DNA of 59,935 bases from Candidatus Parcubacteria bacterium (GTDB taxonomy: Bacteria > Patescibacteria > Paceibacteria > UBA9973 > UBA918): the NCBI GenBank assembly GCA_021731405.1, contig JAKFXN010000006.1, positions 1 to 59,935 of the forward strand, in the 5' to 3' direction. Below, piece by piece: positions 23,223 through 31,629 of this stretch. Both the position numbers and the translations under genes were made by a program. How positions within the stretch are numbered: position 1 is the stretch's first letter; every line of letters begins with the position of its first letter. The notes under the pieces are model-generated. The model was not told where the DNA came from, did not search any database, and worked only from the letters and a program-made list of their open reading frames with translations.

Positions 23223-24962
23223 ATGAATATGGTTCAATTTAATGATAAAGCCACCAATACGAGAATCGACGACTTGCGTCGGGAGGAGGAGGAAAAACTC
23301 GTTCAAGCCCTCGCTCCTCAGTATGGTTTTGAATATATAAATCTCCGTGGATACACCATCAATCCAGAAGGCCTTGGTATTTTGCCCGAAAGTAAAGCAC
23401 GAGCTGCGCGCGCGGTAGTGTTTGATGTTACACACAACCTTATCTCAGTCGCTGTCCAACAACCCAACAACCCTACTACTCACCAAATACTTGAGTCCCT
23501 ACAAAACGACCGTCAGGCTATAAAGCTCTATATGTGTTCCACTGGTAGCCTAGAGCATGCTTGGAAGCGCTACGCAGACATCGTGAGTTCTACTGCTGAA
23601 AAGAAGGGGGTGTTTGATATTGATGCCAATGAAGTTAGAAACTTTGCTGACCTCATCAAAAAGAAAGAGGACGTCACCGCCTTGATGCAAAAAATTGGTA
23701 CCGTCAATAACTCACGTCGGATCACTGAGACTCTTGAGCTTATGCTCGCGGGGGCACTCGGACTCCGCGCGTCTGACATCCACATTGAGCCGGAACAAAC
23801 AGTTGTCCGAATGCGCTACCGACTTGATGGGGTGCTCCATGACATTTTTGATATCGATCGGTATATCTATGAGCGTTTAATGTCACGACTCAAACTTCTC
23901 TCTGGTATGACCCTCAATAAGCGACAAGAAGCACAGGATGGTCGGTTCACCTTTGAAGTGGCTGACCAAGAGATTGATGTTCGTTCTTCAATTATCCCTG
24001 GTGCGGCTGGAGAGTCGATGGTGATGCGTCTTTTGGATTCGGGAGTAGCTGGATACACACTTGATAAAATAAGCCTCAACGACCGTTTACGTGAAGTGAT
24101 GGCTACAGAACTTAAAAAACCAAACGGACTCATTATCACCACTGGCCCAACCGGTTCAGGAAAAACAACTGCGCTCTATGCCTTTTTGCGTGCCACCCAC
24201 ACTGAAGGGGTGAAAATTATTACCATTGAAAATCCGGTTGAGTATAAAATTGAAGGCATCGTCCAGACACAGACCGGCGACGACTACACCTTCTCTTCTG
24301 GACTGCGCGCAATTTTACGTCAGGACCCTGACGTTATTATGGTGGGAGAAATCCGCGACCGCGAAGTAGCTGAGACCGCTATCCACGCCGCCCAAACTGG
24401 TCACTTGGTATTTTCTACTCTGCACGCCAACAGTGCCGTCGCTGCTTTTACCAGACTTATGGACCTCGGCGTTGATCAGCGAGTACTCGGAAGTTCCATA
24501 AACGTCATTTTGGGACAGCGACTTGTTCGTAAATTATGTGACACTTGTAAAGAGGCGTACGTAGCTTCCGCTGAAGAGATTCGTATTATTTCAGATATTA
24601 TAAAAGATCATCCGAGCAAGCCGACTCTCGCCACTCCTCTTTCCCTCTACAAAGCAGTCGGTTGTAGTGTTTGTGGAGCTACTGGTTTTAAGGGACGAAT
24701 CGGAATCTTTGAAGCTATTTTAATGGACGAAGCGGTTGAGGAAGCTGTTCTCCGAGATCCGCGTGAACACATTATTCTTGAAGCGGCTGGCTCACAAAAC
24801 ATCCCAACCATGCTCGAAGACGGAATAGAAAAAGTCATGACGGGGGCAACTTCACTAGCTGAACTCGAACGTGTAATTGAAATCCCCCTCACCGTTGTAC
24901 AAAAAAACGAGCCAAAAGACCCGTCTGATACCGATGCCTTTCTTGCTCATGTAGTGAACTAA
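23223..24962 (+). CDS. pilB: Type IV pilus assembly ATPase PilB/GspE family
   Basis: An N-terminal MshEN-like region (residues 25 to 120) precedes the secretion ATPase core, with LRASDIHIEPEQTVVRMRYRLDG near 181, Walker A GPTGSGKTT (308 to 316), an Asp box VGEIRDRETAE-like segment written VGEIRDREVAETAIHAAQTGHLVFST in sequence order, and paired CxxC zinc motifs (CDTC, CSVC). At 579 residues it is full length. It powers pilus extension at the inner membrane. No pilin, PilC or PilT gene is next to it, so the partner genes are elsewhere. Confidence 0.93.
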   Translation: MNMVQFNDKATNTRIDDLRREEEEKLVQALAPQYGFEYINLRGYTINPEGLGILPESKARAARAVVFDVTHNLISVAVQQPNNPTTHQILESLQNDRQAIKLYMCSTGSLEHAWKRYADIVSSTAEKKGVFDIDANEVRNFADLIKKKEDVTALMQKIGTVNNSRRITETLELMLAGALGLRASDIHIEPEQTVVRMRYRLDGVLHDIFDIDRYIYERLMSRLKLLSGMTLNKRQEAQDGRFTFEVADQEIDVRSSIIPGAAGESMVMRLLDSGVAGYTLDKISLNDRLREVMATELKKPNGLIITTGPTGSGKTTALYAFLRATHTEGVKIITIENPVEYKIEGIVQTQTGDDYTFSSGLRAILRQDPDVIMVGEIRDREVAETAIHAAQTGHLVFSTLHANSAVAAFTRLMDLGVDQRVLGSSINVILGQRLVRKLCDTCKEAYVASAEEIRIISDIIKDHPSKPTLATPLSLYKAVGCSVCGATGFKGRIGIFEAILMDEAVEEAVLRDPREHIILEAAGSQNIPTMLEDGIEKVMTGATSLAELERVIEIPLTVVQKNEPKDPSDTDAFLAHVVN

Positions 24963-24980
24963 AGTTGAGCTTAGTCTCAG

Positions 24981-25017
24981 ATATAAAAAACAGCTCTGGT
25001 CAAGCTGTTTTTTATAT
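24981..25017. terminator. Terminator of pilB
   Basis: ATATAAAAAACAGCT and AGCTGTTTTTTATAT form a perfect 15-bp stem with a seven-base loop. Confidence 0.85.
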
Positions 25018-25038
25018 TGACTATGCTATAGTCGAAAA

Positions 25039-25203
25039 GTAATTAGTTCCTTTATAGGAGAGTTCCAGAATATAACTCTCTAAGCAAGCTTCCGCATTGA
25101 AAGTGAACACCGCGCTAAGGAAGTTTGCAGCACTTTCACTCAAGGTGAACGCCACAAACCCCTCGCAACGTGCTCAGGTTGCTTAGAGAGTTATGCTCTG
25201 GAA
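25039..25203 (+). ncRNA. Structured non-coding RNA candidate with 6S-like shape
   Basis: 25063-25087 pairs with 25179-25203 over 25 positions with one A-C mismatch and one G-U pair, closing about 90 bases. Inside, GCAAGCTTCC can pair with GGAAGTTTGC, GAAAGTG with CACTTTC, and GCAAC with GTTGC. The first and last compete with the tip of the closing stem. A long closing stem with an internal region able to refold is the architecture of 6S RNA, but no sequence signature confirms it. A TATAGT box at 25027 predicts a start near 25039. No SRP, RNase P or tmRNA signature is present. The rest of 25204-25368 holds a GTGCC/GGCAC hairpin and no gene. Confidence 0.5.
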
Positions 25204-25368
25204 ATGGTCAGAAAATGATCAGGGTGCCAAATGAGGCACAAGAGAACGCTATACAATTTCTATATTAGCACAGATATAATTTTTTGTCAATACTATGCCC
25301 TTCTTTGGGGTTTTTTGTTGTCCGCCTAGCCTTTCTGGCCTAAGGCTACGCACCAAGCGTAAATTTGC

Positions 25369-25374
25369 TAGAAT
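25369..25374 (+). promoter_or_regulatory. -10 box setting the ruvB start
   Basis: TAGAAT is followed by seven bases and ATG 25382. This favours 25382 over the upstream in-frame ATGs at 25295 and 25373. Confidence 0.45.
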
Positions 25375-25381
25375 GAAGGGC

Positions 25382-26386
25382 ATGGAAAAAAATACTCAAC
25401 CGAGAACCTTCACCCGTGATGAAGGCGGAAACCTTGACCAAACCCTTCGTCCCCAGACCTGGGACGAATATATTGGCCAAACAAAAATAAAAGAGAATTT
25501 GCGTATTCTCCTTACTGCCGCCAAAGAACGCGGACACGCGGCTGAGCATATTCTTCTCTATGGTCCACCAGGGCTTGGAAAAACGACCCTTGCTCATCTT
25601 GTTGCCAAAACACTTGGTACAAACATGCGCACCACTTCTGGACCAGCGATAGAACGAGTCGGGGATCTGGCTGCTATTTTGACTAACCTCTCACCAGGAG
25701 ATGTCCTGTTCATCGACGAGATTCACCGCCTCTCAAAGAGCATTGAAGAGGTACTTTACCCTGCCATGGAATCAGGGGTGCTTGATATTATTATTGGAAA
25801 AGGTCCTTCTGCTCGGACGGTACAGCTCGACCTCCCTCCCTTTACCCTGGTCGCAGCCACTACCCGCATTTCAATGCTTTCAGCCCCACTTCGTTCACGT
25901 TTTTCAGGCGGTACCTTTAGACTGGATTTTTATGACGAAGAAGAAATTGCCACGATTCTTTCTCATTCAGCAGAAGTCTTGGGGGTAAGTACAACACGAG
26001 AAATCATGAGTAGTATTGCTGGCCGCTGCAGGGCCACGCCACGTACGGCAAACTACCTCCTCAAACGTTGCCGCGATATGGCACAACTTGAAGGTGGAGC
26101 ACTTACGCTTGAAGTAGTTCAAAAGACATTTGCCCTCCTTGAAATAGACAACCTTGGTCTCGGAAGACCAGACCGAAGTGTACTTGAAGCTATTTTATAT
26201 AAGTTTAGTGGCGGGCCAGTAGGCCTGAATACTATTGCAGCTGCCACTGGTGAAGAACAGGCCACTATTGAAGACGTGCTTGAACCATACCTCATTCGCC
26301 TTGGCCTTTTAGAGCGCACTCCCCGTGGACGAGTTACGAGCCCAAAAGCCATCACCCATATACAAGATTACGAACAGACAAAATAA
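25382..26386 (+). CDS. ruvB: Holliday junction branch migration ATPase RuvB
   Basis: The AAA+ domain has Walker A LYGPPGLGKTTLAHLVA, Walker B DVLFIDEIHRL, sensor 1 LVAATTRISMLSAPLRSRF and the arginine-finger region. The C-terminal winged helix carries SGGPVGLNTIAAATGEE and LERTPRGRVTSPKA. The start at 25382 gives 334 residues, the usual length. RuvB hexamers pump DNA through RuvA-bound junctions. The yebC start lies 11 bases downstream and ruvC follows, so the three form an operon for recombination. Confidence 0.97.
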   Translation: MEKNTQPRTFTRDEGGNLDQTLRPQTWDEYIGQTKIKENLRILLTAAKERGHAAEHILLYGPPGLGKTTLAHLVAKTLGTNMRTTSGPAIERVGDLAAILTNLSPGDVLFIDEIHRLSKSIEEVLYPAMESGVLDIIIGKGPSARTVQLDLPPFTLVAATTRISMLSAPLRSRFSGGTFRLDFYDEEEIATILSHSAEVLGVSTTREIMSSIAGRCRATPRTANYLLKRCRDMAQLEGGALTLEVVQKTFALLEIDNLGLGRPDRSVLEAILYKFSGGPVGLNTIAAATGEEQATIEDVLEPYLIRLGLLERTPRGRVTSPKAITHIQDYEQTK

Positions 26387-26396
26387 ACCCCTCACT

Positions 26397-26942
26397 ATGT
26401 CAGGACATAATAAATGGTCAAAAATTAAACACAAGAAAGCAGCTACCGACGCACAGAAGAGTCGTATTTTTTCTAAGCACTCTCGCCTTATCAGCATGGA
26501 GTCCCGAACCGCACACGGCGACACAAATTCTCCGAGCCTGGCAGCAGCCATTGAACGCGCCAAAAAAGACTCCATGCCAAAAGAAAACATTGATCGAGCA
26601 GTAGCAAAAGGTAAAGACGCAGACGGCGCTTCTTTACAAGAGGTACTTTTTGAAGCCTTTGGTCCAGGTGGTGTGGCTATTTTAATTACCGCCGTCACCG
26701 ACAACAACAATCGCACCGCCCCTGAAATCAAAAACTTGTTTGTTAAGGCTGGATATCAACTTGGCGCACCTGGTTCTGCCGTCTGGGCTTTTAGAAAGGG
26801 TGAGCACGGGTATGTTCCAACTATGCCTTTAGAGCTCAGCGAAAGTGACGGTGAAAAACTGTCCGCTCTAATTGAGCATATTGAAGAACACGATGACGTC
26901 CTTGATATCTACACAACAGCAGACGACGTCCTTGATATCTAA
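26397..26942 (+). CDS. yebC: YebC/PmpR family protein, short form
   Basis: The N-terminus MSGHNKWSKIKHKKAATDAQKSR and NIDRAVAKGKDADGASLQEVLFEAFGPGG are diagnostic. The protein has 181 residues against about 240 in most members, because the second domain lacks roughly 60 residues. Family members act as DNA-binding regulators or aid translation of proline-rich stretches. A 17-base direct repeat (26895-26911 and 26925-26941) duplicates the last five residues, DVLDI, and supplies the stop codon. The frame is open to 26325, but MSGHNKWS is the family start. It lies between ruvB and ruvC. Confidence 0.93.
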   Translation: MSGHNKWSKIKHKKAATDAQKSRIFSKHSRLISMESRTAHGDTNSPSLAAAIERAKKDSMPKENIDRAVAKGKDADGASLQEVLFEAFGPGGVAILITAVTDNNNRTAPEIKNLFVKAGYQLGAPGSAVWAFRKGEHGYVPTMPLELSESDGEKLSALIEHIEEHDDVLDIYTTADDVLDI

Positions 26943-26947
26943 CTACT

Positions 26948-27427
26948 ATGAAAGTACTTGCCATTGACCCCGGATACGACCGCATCGGAATGGCGGTTAT
27001 TGAGCACGGGAGCACGGGTGAAATCCTGCATCACTCAGAATGTTTTTTGACTGACAAAAAGGCGGAGCTTAATGATCGACTCTTCGCTTTAGGTGAGAGG
27101 GTTGAGGAGCTACTTGCCCTCCATACGCCAAGTGCAGTAGCAATTGAAACTCTCTTTTTTAATAAAAATATAAAGACCGCTATCGGTGTGGCTGAAGCGC
27201 GAGGCCTCATTATCTTTCTAGCCAAAAAACAGGGCTGTGCAGTATACGAGTTTGGTCCTCAAGAAATAAAAATAGCCACGACAGGCTACGGGAAGAGCGA
27301 CAAAAACGCTGTTATTGCTATGCTGAAGCGCCTGATTAAAAATGTCCCTGAAAATGCCCTTGACGATGAGTATGATGCTATTGCTGTTGGTGTAACCTGC
27401 CTTGCACATTATCGAAACAATAGGTAA
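26948..27427 (+). CDS. ruvC: Crossover junction endodeoxyribonuclease RuvC
   Basis: The RNase H fold starts MKVLAIDPGYDRIG with catalytic Asp 7. AIETLFFNKNIKTAIGVAEARG holds the second acid and NALDDEYDAIAVGVTC the last pair. At 159 residues it is full length. It cuts Holliday junctions symmetrically. It begins five bases after yebC in the ruvB-yebC-ruvC operon, so a full RuvABC set is encoded in the window. Confidence 0.96.
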   Translation: MKVLAIDPGYDRIGMAVIEHGSTGEILHHSECFLTDKKAELNDRLFALGERVEELLALHTPSAVAIETLFFNKNIKTAIGVAEARGLIIFLAKKQGCAVYEFGPQEIKIATTGYGKSDKNAVIAMLKRLIKNVPENALDDEYDAIAVGVTCLAHYRNNR

Positions 27428-27500
27428 AATCGCAACGTTGGTATAAATAATTTGAATTTTTTACGTATCTCTGTTACAACATATCGAAATAAATGCATGT

Positions 27501-27764
27501 ATGATATTTTTTAGGCAAGACGAAGATGAAGAACCAGAAGCAGGAGAGGATGAAGAAGCGGCACTCGCTGACGATTTGCTTGATGAAGTAGGTGAAGAAG
27601 CGGCACTCGCTGACGAAGAAATTGAGGGGTTTGGTTTACTAACAGAAGAAGATACCAAGGAGGAGGAAGAGGAAAAAGGAGAAGAGGATGACGAAGAAAC
27701 TCCTCTCGATGAAGATGCTGAGGATGTTGACTTTGACACTTTTGATGACGTAGATGAGATGTAA
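27501..27764 (+). CDS. Small highly acidic low-complexity protein
   Basis: About half of the 87 residues are Asp or Glu. The first five residues (MIFFR) are hydrophobic or basic and the rest is an acidic, probably disordered tail. A 24-base direct repeat (27551-27574 and 27593-27616) encodes the element EEAALADD twice. I recognise no family. It could be a chaperone-like or nucleic-acid-mimic protein, but that is a guess. It follows ruvC after 73 bases and shares a terminator with the convergent tyrS gene. Confidence 0.55.
   Translation: MIFFRQDEDEEPEAGEDEEAALADDLLDEVGEEAALADEEIEGFGLLTEEDTKEEEEEKGEEDDEETPLDEDAEDVDFDTFDDVDEM
27551..27616 (+). repeat. 24-base direct repeat within the acidic protein gene
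   Basis: Copies at 27551-27574 and 27593-27616 are identical, in frame and 42 bases apart. They suggest recent slippage or duplication. Confidence 0.8.
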
Positions 27765-27768
27765 TTTC

Positions 27769-27808
27769 TACTAAAAAAGCGCGGCCCTCGGGCCGCGCTT
27801 TTTTAGTA
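27769..27808. terminator. Bidirectional terminator between acidic protein and tyrS
   Basis: Two 19-base arms are perfectly complementary with a GC-rich core and A/T runs at both ends, serving both convergent genes. Confidence 0.9.
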
Positions 27809-27811
27809 CCG

Positions 27812-29053
27812 TTATATAAGCTCAATGAGGACTCGACTCTTCTTACCTTTCCGTATAATTGAGAGCGTTCCGTGTTTTTGTTTTGAGACAAGTGTATCCG
27901 CATCTTCAATCACAATCTCGTTGATTGAAACCGCTTTGCTAACAATAAAAGTTCGAGCCTCGCGCTTGCTGGTAGCAAGGCCTGTCTCAATCAAAACATC
28001 CACGAGACTAGTTGCGTCTTTGATCTGAGACTTAGGAGCATGTGCGGCCATGACCGCAAGCTCCGCTTCACTAAGAGTCGTTAGGGCAGCTTTCCCAAAT
28101 AGCACCTCAGTCACCTTCTTAACCCCGCTACAAGCATCCGCTCCGTGTACAAACGTCACCACCTCGTCAGCCAAGCGTAGCTGGGCAATTCTTTTTTCTG
28201 GAGCTTCAGCGTGTGCTTTTTCAATTTCGGCAATTGTTTCAAGTGAAAGGAAGGTGAACAACTTAAGATAGTCAATAACACTTTCATCATCAGTGTTGTA
28301 CCAAAACTGATAGAGTGCATACGGTGAAGTGAGCTCCGTATCAAGCCAGACAGCATTACCCATACTCTTACCAAACTTTTTACCTGTCGCCTTGTCGACA
28401 ACCAACTGCATCGTTAGTCCAAACACGGTATCACCCGTTATCCGCCTGACGTAATCTATGCCGCCAGTGATGTTGCCCCACTGATCAGAGCCACCAATTT
28501 GGAGATCTGCTCCAAATTGCTTGTGTAGGTGGTAAAAGTCGTAACTCTGGAGTAGCCCATATGAAAACTCTGTATATGAGATTCCGTTTTCGCTATTTAG
28601 GCGAGCTGAAATAGCGTCTTTTTTGATGAGATTATTGACCGTAAAGTGTTTGCCTACATCACGCAGAAACTCCACCGCTGAAAGTTTTGAGAGCCAATCA
28701 TAATTATTTACAAACTGAATATCGCCAACAGTAAGCTTTTTTATATTAGCTTCCATTTTCTTGGCCCGAGCAGATACCACGTCTATGGTCGCTAATTCTC
28801 GCTCAGCATCACGACCAGAAGGGTCACCGATGAGCGCTGTTCCCCCACCAATAAGCAAAATAACTTTGTGCCCTGCCTTTAAGAGATGGTTGAGGAGCAT
28901 ATACGGCACCAAGTTGCCCACATGAATAGCCTCAGCCGTTGGATCAATACCTAGATAAACCACTCGTGGTGCCCCGTCGAGTATTTCCCCTAGGTCATCT
29001 GTCGAATACTGGTAAATAAAGCCTCTTTTTAGTAACTCTTCGGACAATTTCAT
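27812..29053 (-). CDS. tyrS: Tyrosyl-tRNA synthetase
   Basis: The class I signature HVGN (residues 44 to 47) and the KFGKS loop (226 to 230) are present, with the tyrosine-specific segments YDFYHLHKQFGADLQIGGSDQWGN. A C-terminal S4 RNA-binding domain (LIETGLATSKREARTFIVSKAVSINE) ends the 413 residues. The enzyme charges tRNA-Tyr in the cytoplasm. A TAGAGT box is exactly six bases before the ATG, so the gene is probably leaderless. It is monocistronic, back to back with the penicillin-binding protein gene. Confidence 0.97.
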   Translation of the reverse strand: MKLSEELLKRGFIYQYSTDDLGEILDGAPRVVYLGIDPTAEAIHVGNLVPYMLLNHLLKAGHKVILLIGGGTALIGDPSGRDAERELATIDVVSARAKKMEANIKKLTVGDIQFVNNYDWLSKLSAVEFLRDVGKHFTVNNLIKKDAISARLNSENGISYTEFSYGLLQSYDFYHLHKQFGADLQIGGSDQWGNITGGIDYVRRITGDTVFGLTMQLVVDKATGKKFGKSMGNAVWLDTELTSPYALYQFWYNTDDESVIDYLKLFTFLSLETIAEIEKAHAEAPEKRIAQLRLADEVVTFVHGADACSGVKKVTEVLFGKAALTTLSEAELAVMAAHAPKSQIKDATSLVDVLIETGLATSKREARTFIVSKAVSINEIVIEDADTLVSKQKHGTLSIIRKGKKSRVLIELI

Positions 29054-29059
29054 AAAATA

Positions 29060-29065
29060 ACTCTA
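29060..29065 (-). promoter_or_regulatory. -10 box of leaderless tyrS promoter
   Basis: Minus-strand TAGAGT is followed by TATTTT and ATG 29053, a six-base gap. Confidence 0.5.
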
Positions 29066-29112
29066 CCACACAATCTGCGTAAATTGTCTAGACAACTCGT
29101 GGTACTATTGGC

Positions 29113-29118
29113 TATATA
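29113..29118 (+). promoter_or_regulatory. -10 box of the penicillin-binding protein gene
   Basis: TATATA lies five bases before ATG 29124 within a TATATATA tract. The exact register is ambiguous by two bases. Confidence 0.4.
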
Positions 29119-29123
29119 TAACA

Positions 29124-31340
29124 ATGTATATGATTAAAAAATCTTGGTTTGCCCGCAATAAAAAAGACATCCTTATTGATATTGGGATTTTTATTTTTGC
29201 GGTCGGTATATTGAGCGCTGCAGGGCTATTATTTTGGGTTTCAACCCTTGAAATGCCTGATTTGTCTTCGTTCGAAGAACGTCGCGTCCTCCAATCAACC
29301 AAAATATATGACAGAACTGGAGAAATTCTCCTCTACGACTTACACCAAGATGTAAAACGAACGGTTGTTCCCTTTGAAAACATCTCACGACACCTCAAAA
29401 ATGCTTCTATCGCCATCGAAGACGATCAGTTCTACAACCATTACGGTATAGAGCCAAAAGCGATTCTTCGAGCAGTGGTTACTAACTTCCAGCAAGGAAA
29501 TCTGCTTGGCGGACAAGGAGGTTCTACAATTACTCAACAAGTAATTAAAAACTCTATCTTGCAGCGCGAAAAAACCCTCACGCGTAAAGTAAAAGAGTGG
29601 ATTTTGGCAATTAAAATAGAGCGTATTTTATCTAAAGATGAAATTCTCAGTATTTACTTAAATGAATCTCCGTACGGTGGAACCATTTATGGTGTTGAGG
29701 AGGCGGCTCAGTCTTTCTTTGGTAAAAGCGCTGCTGACGTGACTCTTGCTGAGTCAGCTTACCTTGCTTCACTTCCCCAATCTCCAACTTTCCTCTCACC
29801 GTACGGTAATAACCGATCATATCTAGATGAACGCCAAAAGCTAGTTCTGGAGCGTATGAGAATTAATGACTTTATTACTGAGGAAGAATTTGAAGCTGCT
29901 AAGGCAGAAGTTGTTGAGTTCCAACCCCAAGCCGTCACCGGCATACGAGCCCCTCACTTTGTAATGTTTATTCGAGAACAACTAGCTGAAACCTACGGAG
30001 AAGAAGCTCTATCTGAACGAGGACTACGTGTTATCACTACCTTAGACTGGGAACTACAAAAGGAAGCGGAACGAATTGTGGCTGAAAAGGGAGCAGCCAA
30101 CGTAGATAAATTTAATGCCAACAACGCTGGACTTGTAGCTACCGACCCAAAAACTGGTGACCTCCTTGTGATGGTTGGTTCACGCGATTACTTTAGTGAA
30201 GAAATAGACGGCAACTTCAATGTCGCCCTAGCCGAGAGACAGCCAGGATCAGTTATTAAGCCTTTTATCTACGCAACAGCCTTTTCAAAAGGGTACCTAC
30301 CTGACACGGTCTTATTTGATGTACGAACACAATTTTCTCCTCAGTGTCCCGCAGACAGCCCGAGCTCAGAGTCTCCTTGCTATTCACCAAACAACTACAA
30401 CAACAAATTCTTGGGGCCAATCAGTATGCGAAACGCGCTGGCTCAGTCACTTAACATCCCAGCTGTAAAAACGCTTTACTTAGCGGGGGTAAAAGACTCA
30501 CTCAAACTAGCGGCTGATATGGGAATCACCACCCTTAATGACCCTGAGAGGTACGGCCTTACTCTCGTTCTAGGAGGAGGTGAGGTTCGTCTCGTTGATA
30601 TAACCTATGCGTATAGCGTCTTTGCTAATGAGGGCGTTAAAGCGGAACCAAGAAGTATTCTTAGGGTAGAAGATAATCGCGGCAATATTGTTGAAGAAAA
30701 CCAAGTTGTCACAAAACGCGTACTTGATGAAAATGTTGCCCTCATGATTAGTGACGTTCTATCTGACAACGTAGCCCGCACCCCACTTTGGGGAGCTAAC
30801 TCGCTTGTAAACTTTGGCGGAAGGTCTGTCGCCTCAAAAACTGGTAGTACCAACAACTTTTATGATGCCTGGCTTATGGGCTACGCACCTAACATCACTG
30901 TTGGAGTTTGGGTAGGAAATAACATGCCTTCATCTATGAATGGTCTATCCGGCCTGATTGTAACCCCGATGTGGCGAGAGTTTATGGACATCGCCCTAGC
31001 AAAACTACCTGAAGAAACTTTTGAACAACCAACTATAAACCGAGTGGGGGTAAAACCAATTATCCGCGGCGAATATATCGACACCACCAACATTCTTGAA
31101 CTAATCCAAAACAATGAAGATGTGGACCTCGCTTCAATTTACCAAAACATCCATTCTATTCTTCATTTTGTAGACCCTAAAAATCCACTGGGCCCTGCCC
31201 CTACAAACCCTCAGAACGAACCTCAGTATGAAAACTGGGAGTATGCAGTGCAAGCCTGGAAAAACGAAACCTACGGCACCAGAGAGGACGTAGAGGCTAT
31301 GGAGGAAGAAGACGAGCCTGAACGAAGAATCAGAGATTAA
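29124..31340 (+). CDS. Class A penicillin-binding protein (transglycosylase and transpeptidase)
   Basis: One membrane anchor (about residues 20 to 40) is followed by a GT51 glycosyltransferase domain with IAIEDDQFYNHYG (Glu 99) and GGSTITQQVIKN. The transpeptidase domain has S376-V-I-K379, S442-L-N444 and K572-T-G574. The 738 residues match PBP1A-type enzymes. It polymerises glycan strands and cross-links stem peptides outside the membrane, downstream of the Mur ligase at 14589. A Cys pair (408, 419) lies in an insert near the active site. A Glu-rich tail ends the protein. Confidence 0.95.
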   Translation: MYMIKKSWFARNKKDILIDIGIFIFAVGILSAAGLLFWVSTLEMPDLSSFEERRVLQSTKIYDRTGEILLYDLHQDVKRTVVPFENISRHLKNASIAIEDDQFYNHYGIEPKAILRAVVTNFQQGNLLGGQGGSTITQQVIKNSILQREKTLTRKVKEWILAIKIERILSKDEILSIYLNESPYGGTIYGVEEAAQSFFGKSAADVTLAESAYLASLPQSPTFLSPYGNNRSYLDERQKLVLERMRINDFITEEEFEAAKAEVVEFQPQAVTGIRAPHFVMFIREQLAETYGEEALSERGLRVITTLDWELQKEAERIVAEKGAANVDKFNANNAGLVATDPKTGDLLVMVGSRDYFSEEIDGNFNVALAERQPGSVIKPFIYATAFSKGYLPDTVLFDVRTQFSPQCPADSPSSESPCYSPNNYNNKFLGPISMRNALAQSLNIPAVKTLYLAGVKDSLKLAADMGITTLNDPERYGLTLVLGGGEVRLVDITYAYSVFANEGVKAEPRSILRVEDNRGNIVEENQVVTKRVLDENVALMISDVLSDNVARTPLWGANSLVNFGGRSVASKTGSTNNFYDAWLMGYAPNITVGVWVGNNMPSSMNGLSGLIVTPMWREFMDIALAKLPEETFEQPTINRVGVKPIIRGEYIDTTNILELIQNNEDVDLASIYQNIHSILHFVDPKNPLGPAPTNPQNEPQYENWEYAVQAWKNETYGTREDVEAMEEEDEPERRIRD

Positions 31341-31627
31341 AGAATAGTGGTAGGGGCACTTTTTGCCCCCAGACGCTTCTTAAGCTCCGCTAGAACAGCG
31401 GAGCTTTTTAGTTGTACTTCTTGCCGAATGATACTGGGAGCGGAAATACGAATAATTCGAGAGCTTACGGTATAAGAAACCTGCTCTTCTTTAAGAGTAA
31501 TGTGTAAGATCTCGCCTACCACCCGAATAGTCTCTAGTTCTACACTTTTCTGAGGAGCCTGAAGAGTAGTTTTATATTTGGCAAAAAGATCTTTAATCGC
31601 CGTAATTTCTCCACGACGCTTAAGCAT
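31337..31627 (-). CDS. DUF721/DciA-like small protein
   Basis: The 96 residues carry ETIRVVGEILHITLKEEQVSYTVSSRIIRISAPSIIRQEVQLKSSAVLAELKKRL. This is the pattern of the DUF721 fold, in which a short beta sheet is followed by a helix. DciA proteins of this fold load the replicative helicase in bacteria without DnaC. The position right after dnaN, two bases from its stop, supports a replication role. The assignment rests on pattern and context, not on a search. It overlaps the convergent penicillin-binding protein gene by four bases. Confidence 0.6.
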   Translation of the reverse strand: MLKRRGEITAIKDLFAKYKTTLQAPQKSVELETIRVVGEILHITLKEEQVSYTVSSRIIRISAPSIIRQEVQLKSSAVLAELKKRLGAKSAPTTIL

Positions 31628-31629
31628 AC

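Noticed and set aside
25017..25032. TTGACT at 25017 as the -35 box for TATAGT at 25027
   Set aside because: The spacer would be four bases, far too short for a sigma-70 type promoter.
25063..25203. The RNA candidate as SRP RNA, RNase P RNA or tmRNA
   Set aside because: No SRP apical loop motif, no RNase P conserved core and no tRNA-like domain with a tag frame could be found.
27461..27909. Minus-strand serine-rich and leucine-rich frames opposite the acidic gene
   Set aside because: They are complements of the acidic codons GAA/GAG/GAT and have no start signals or family features.
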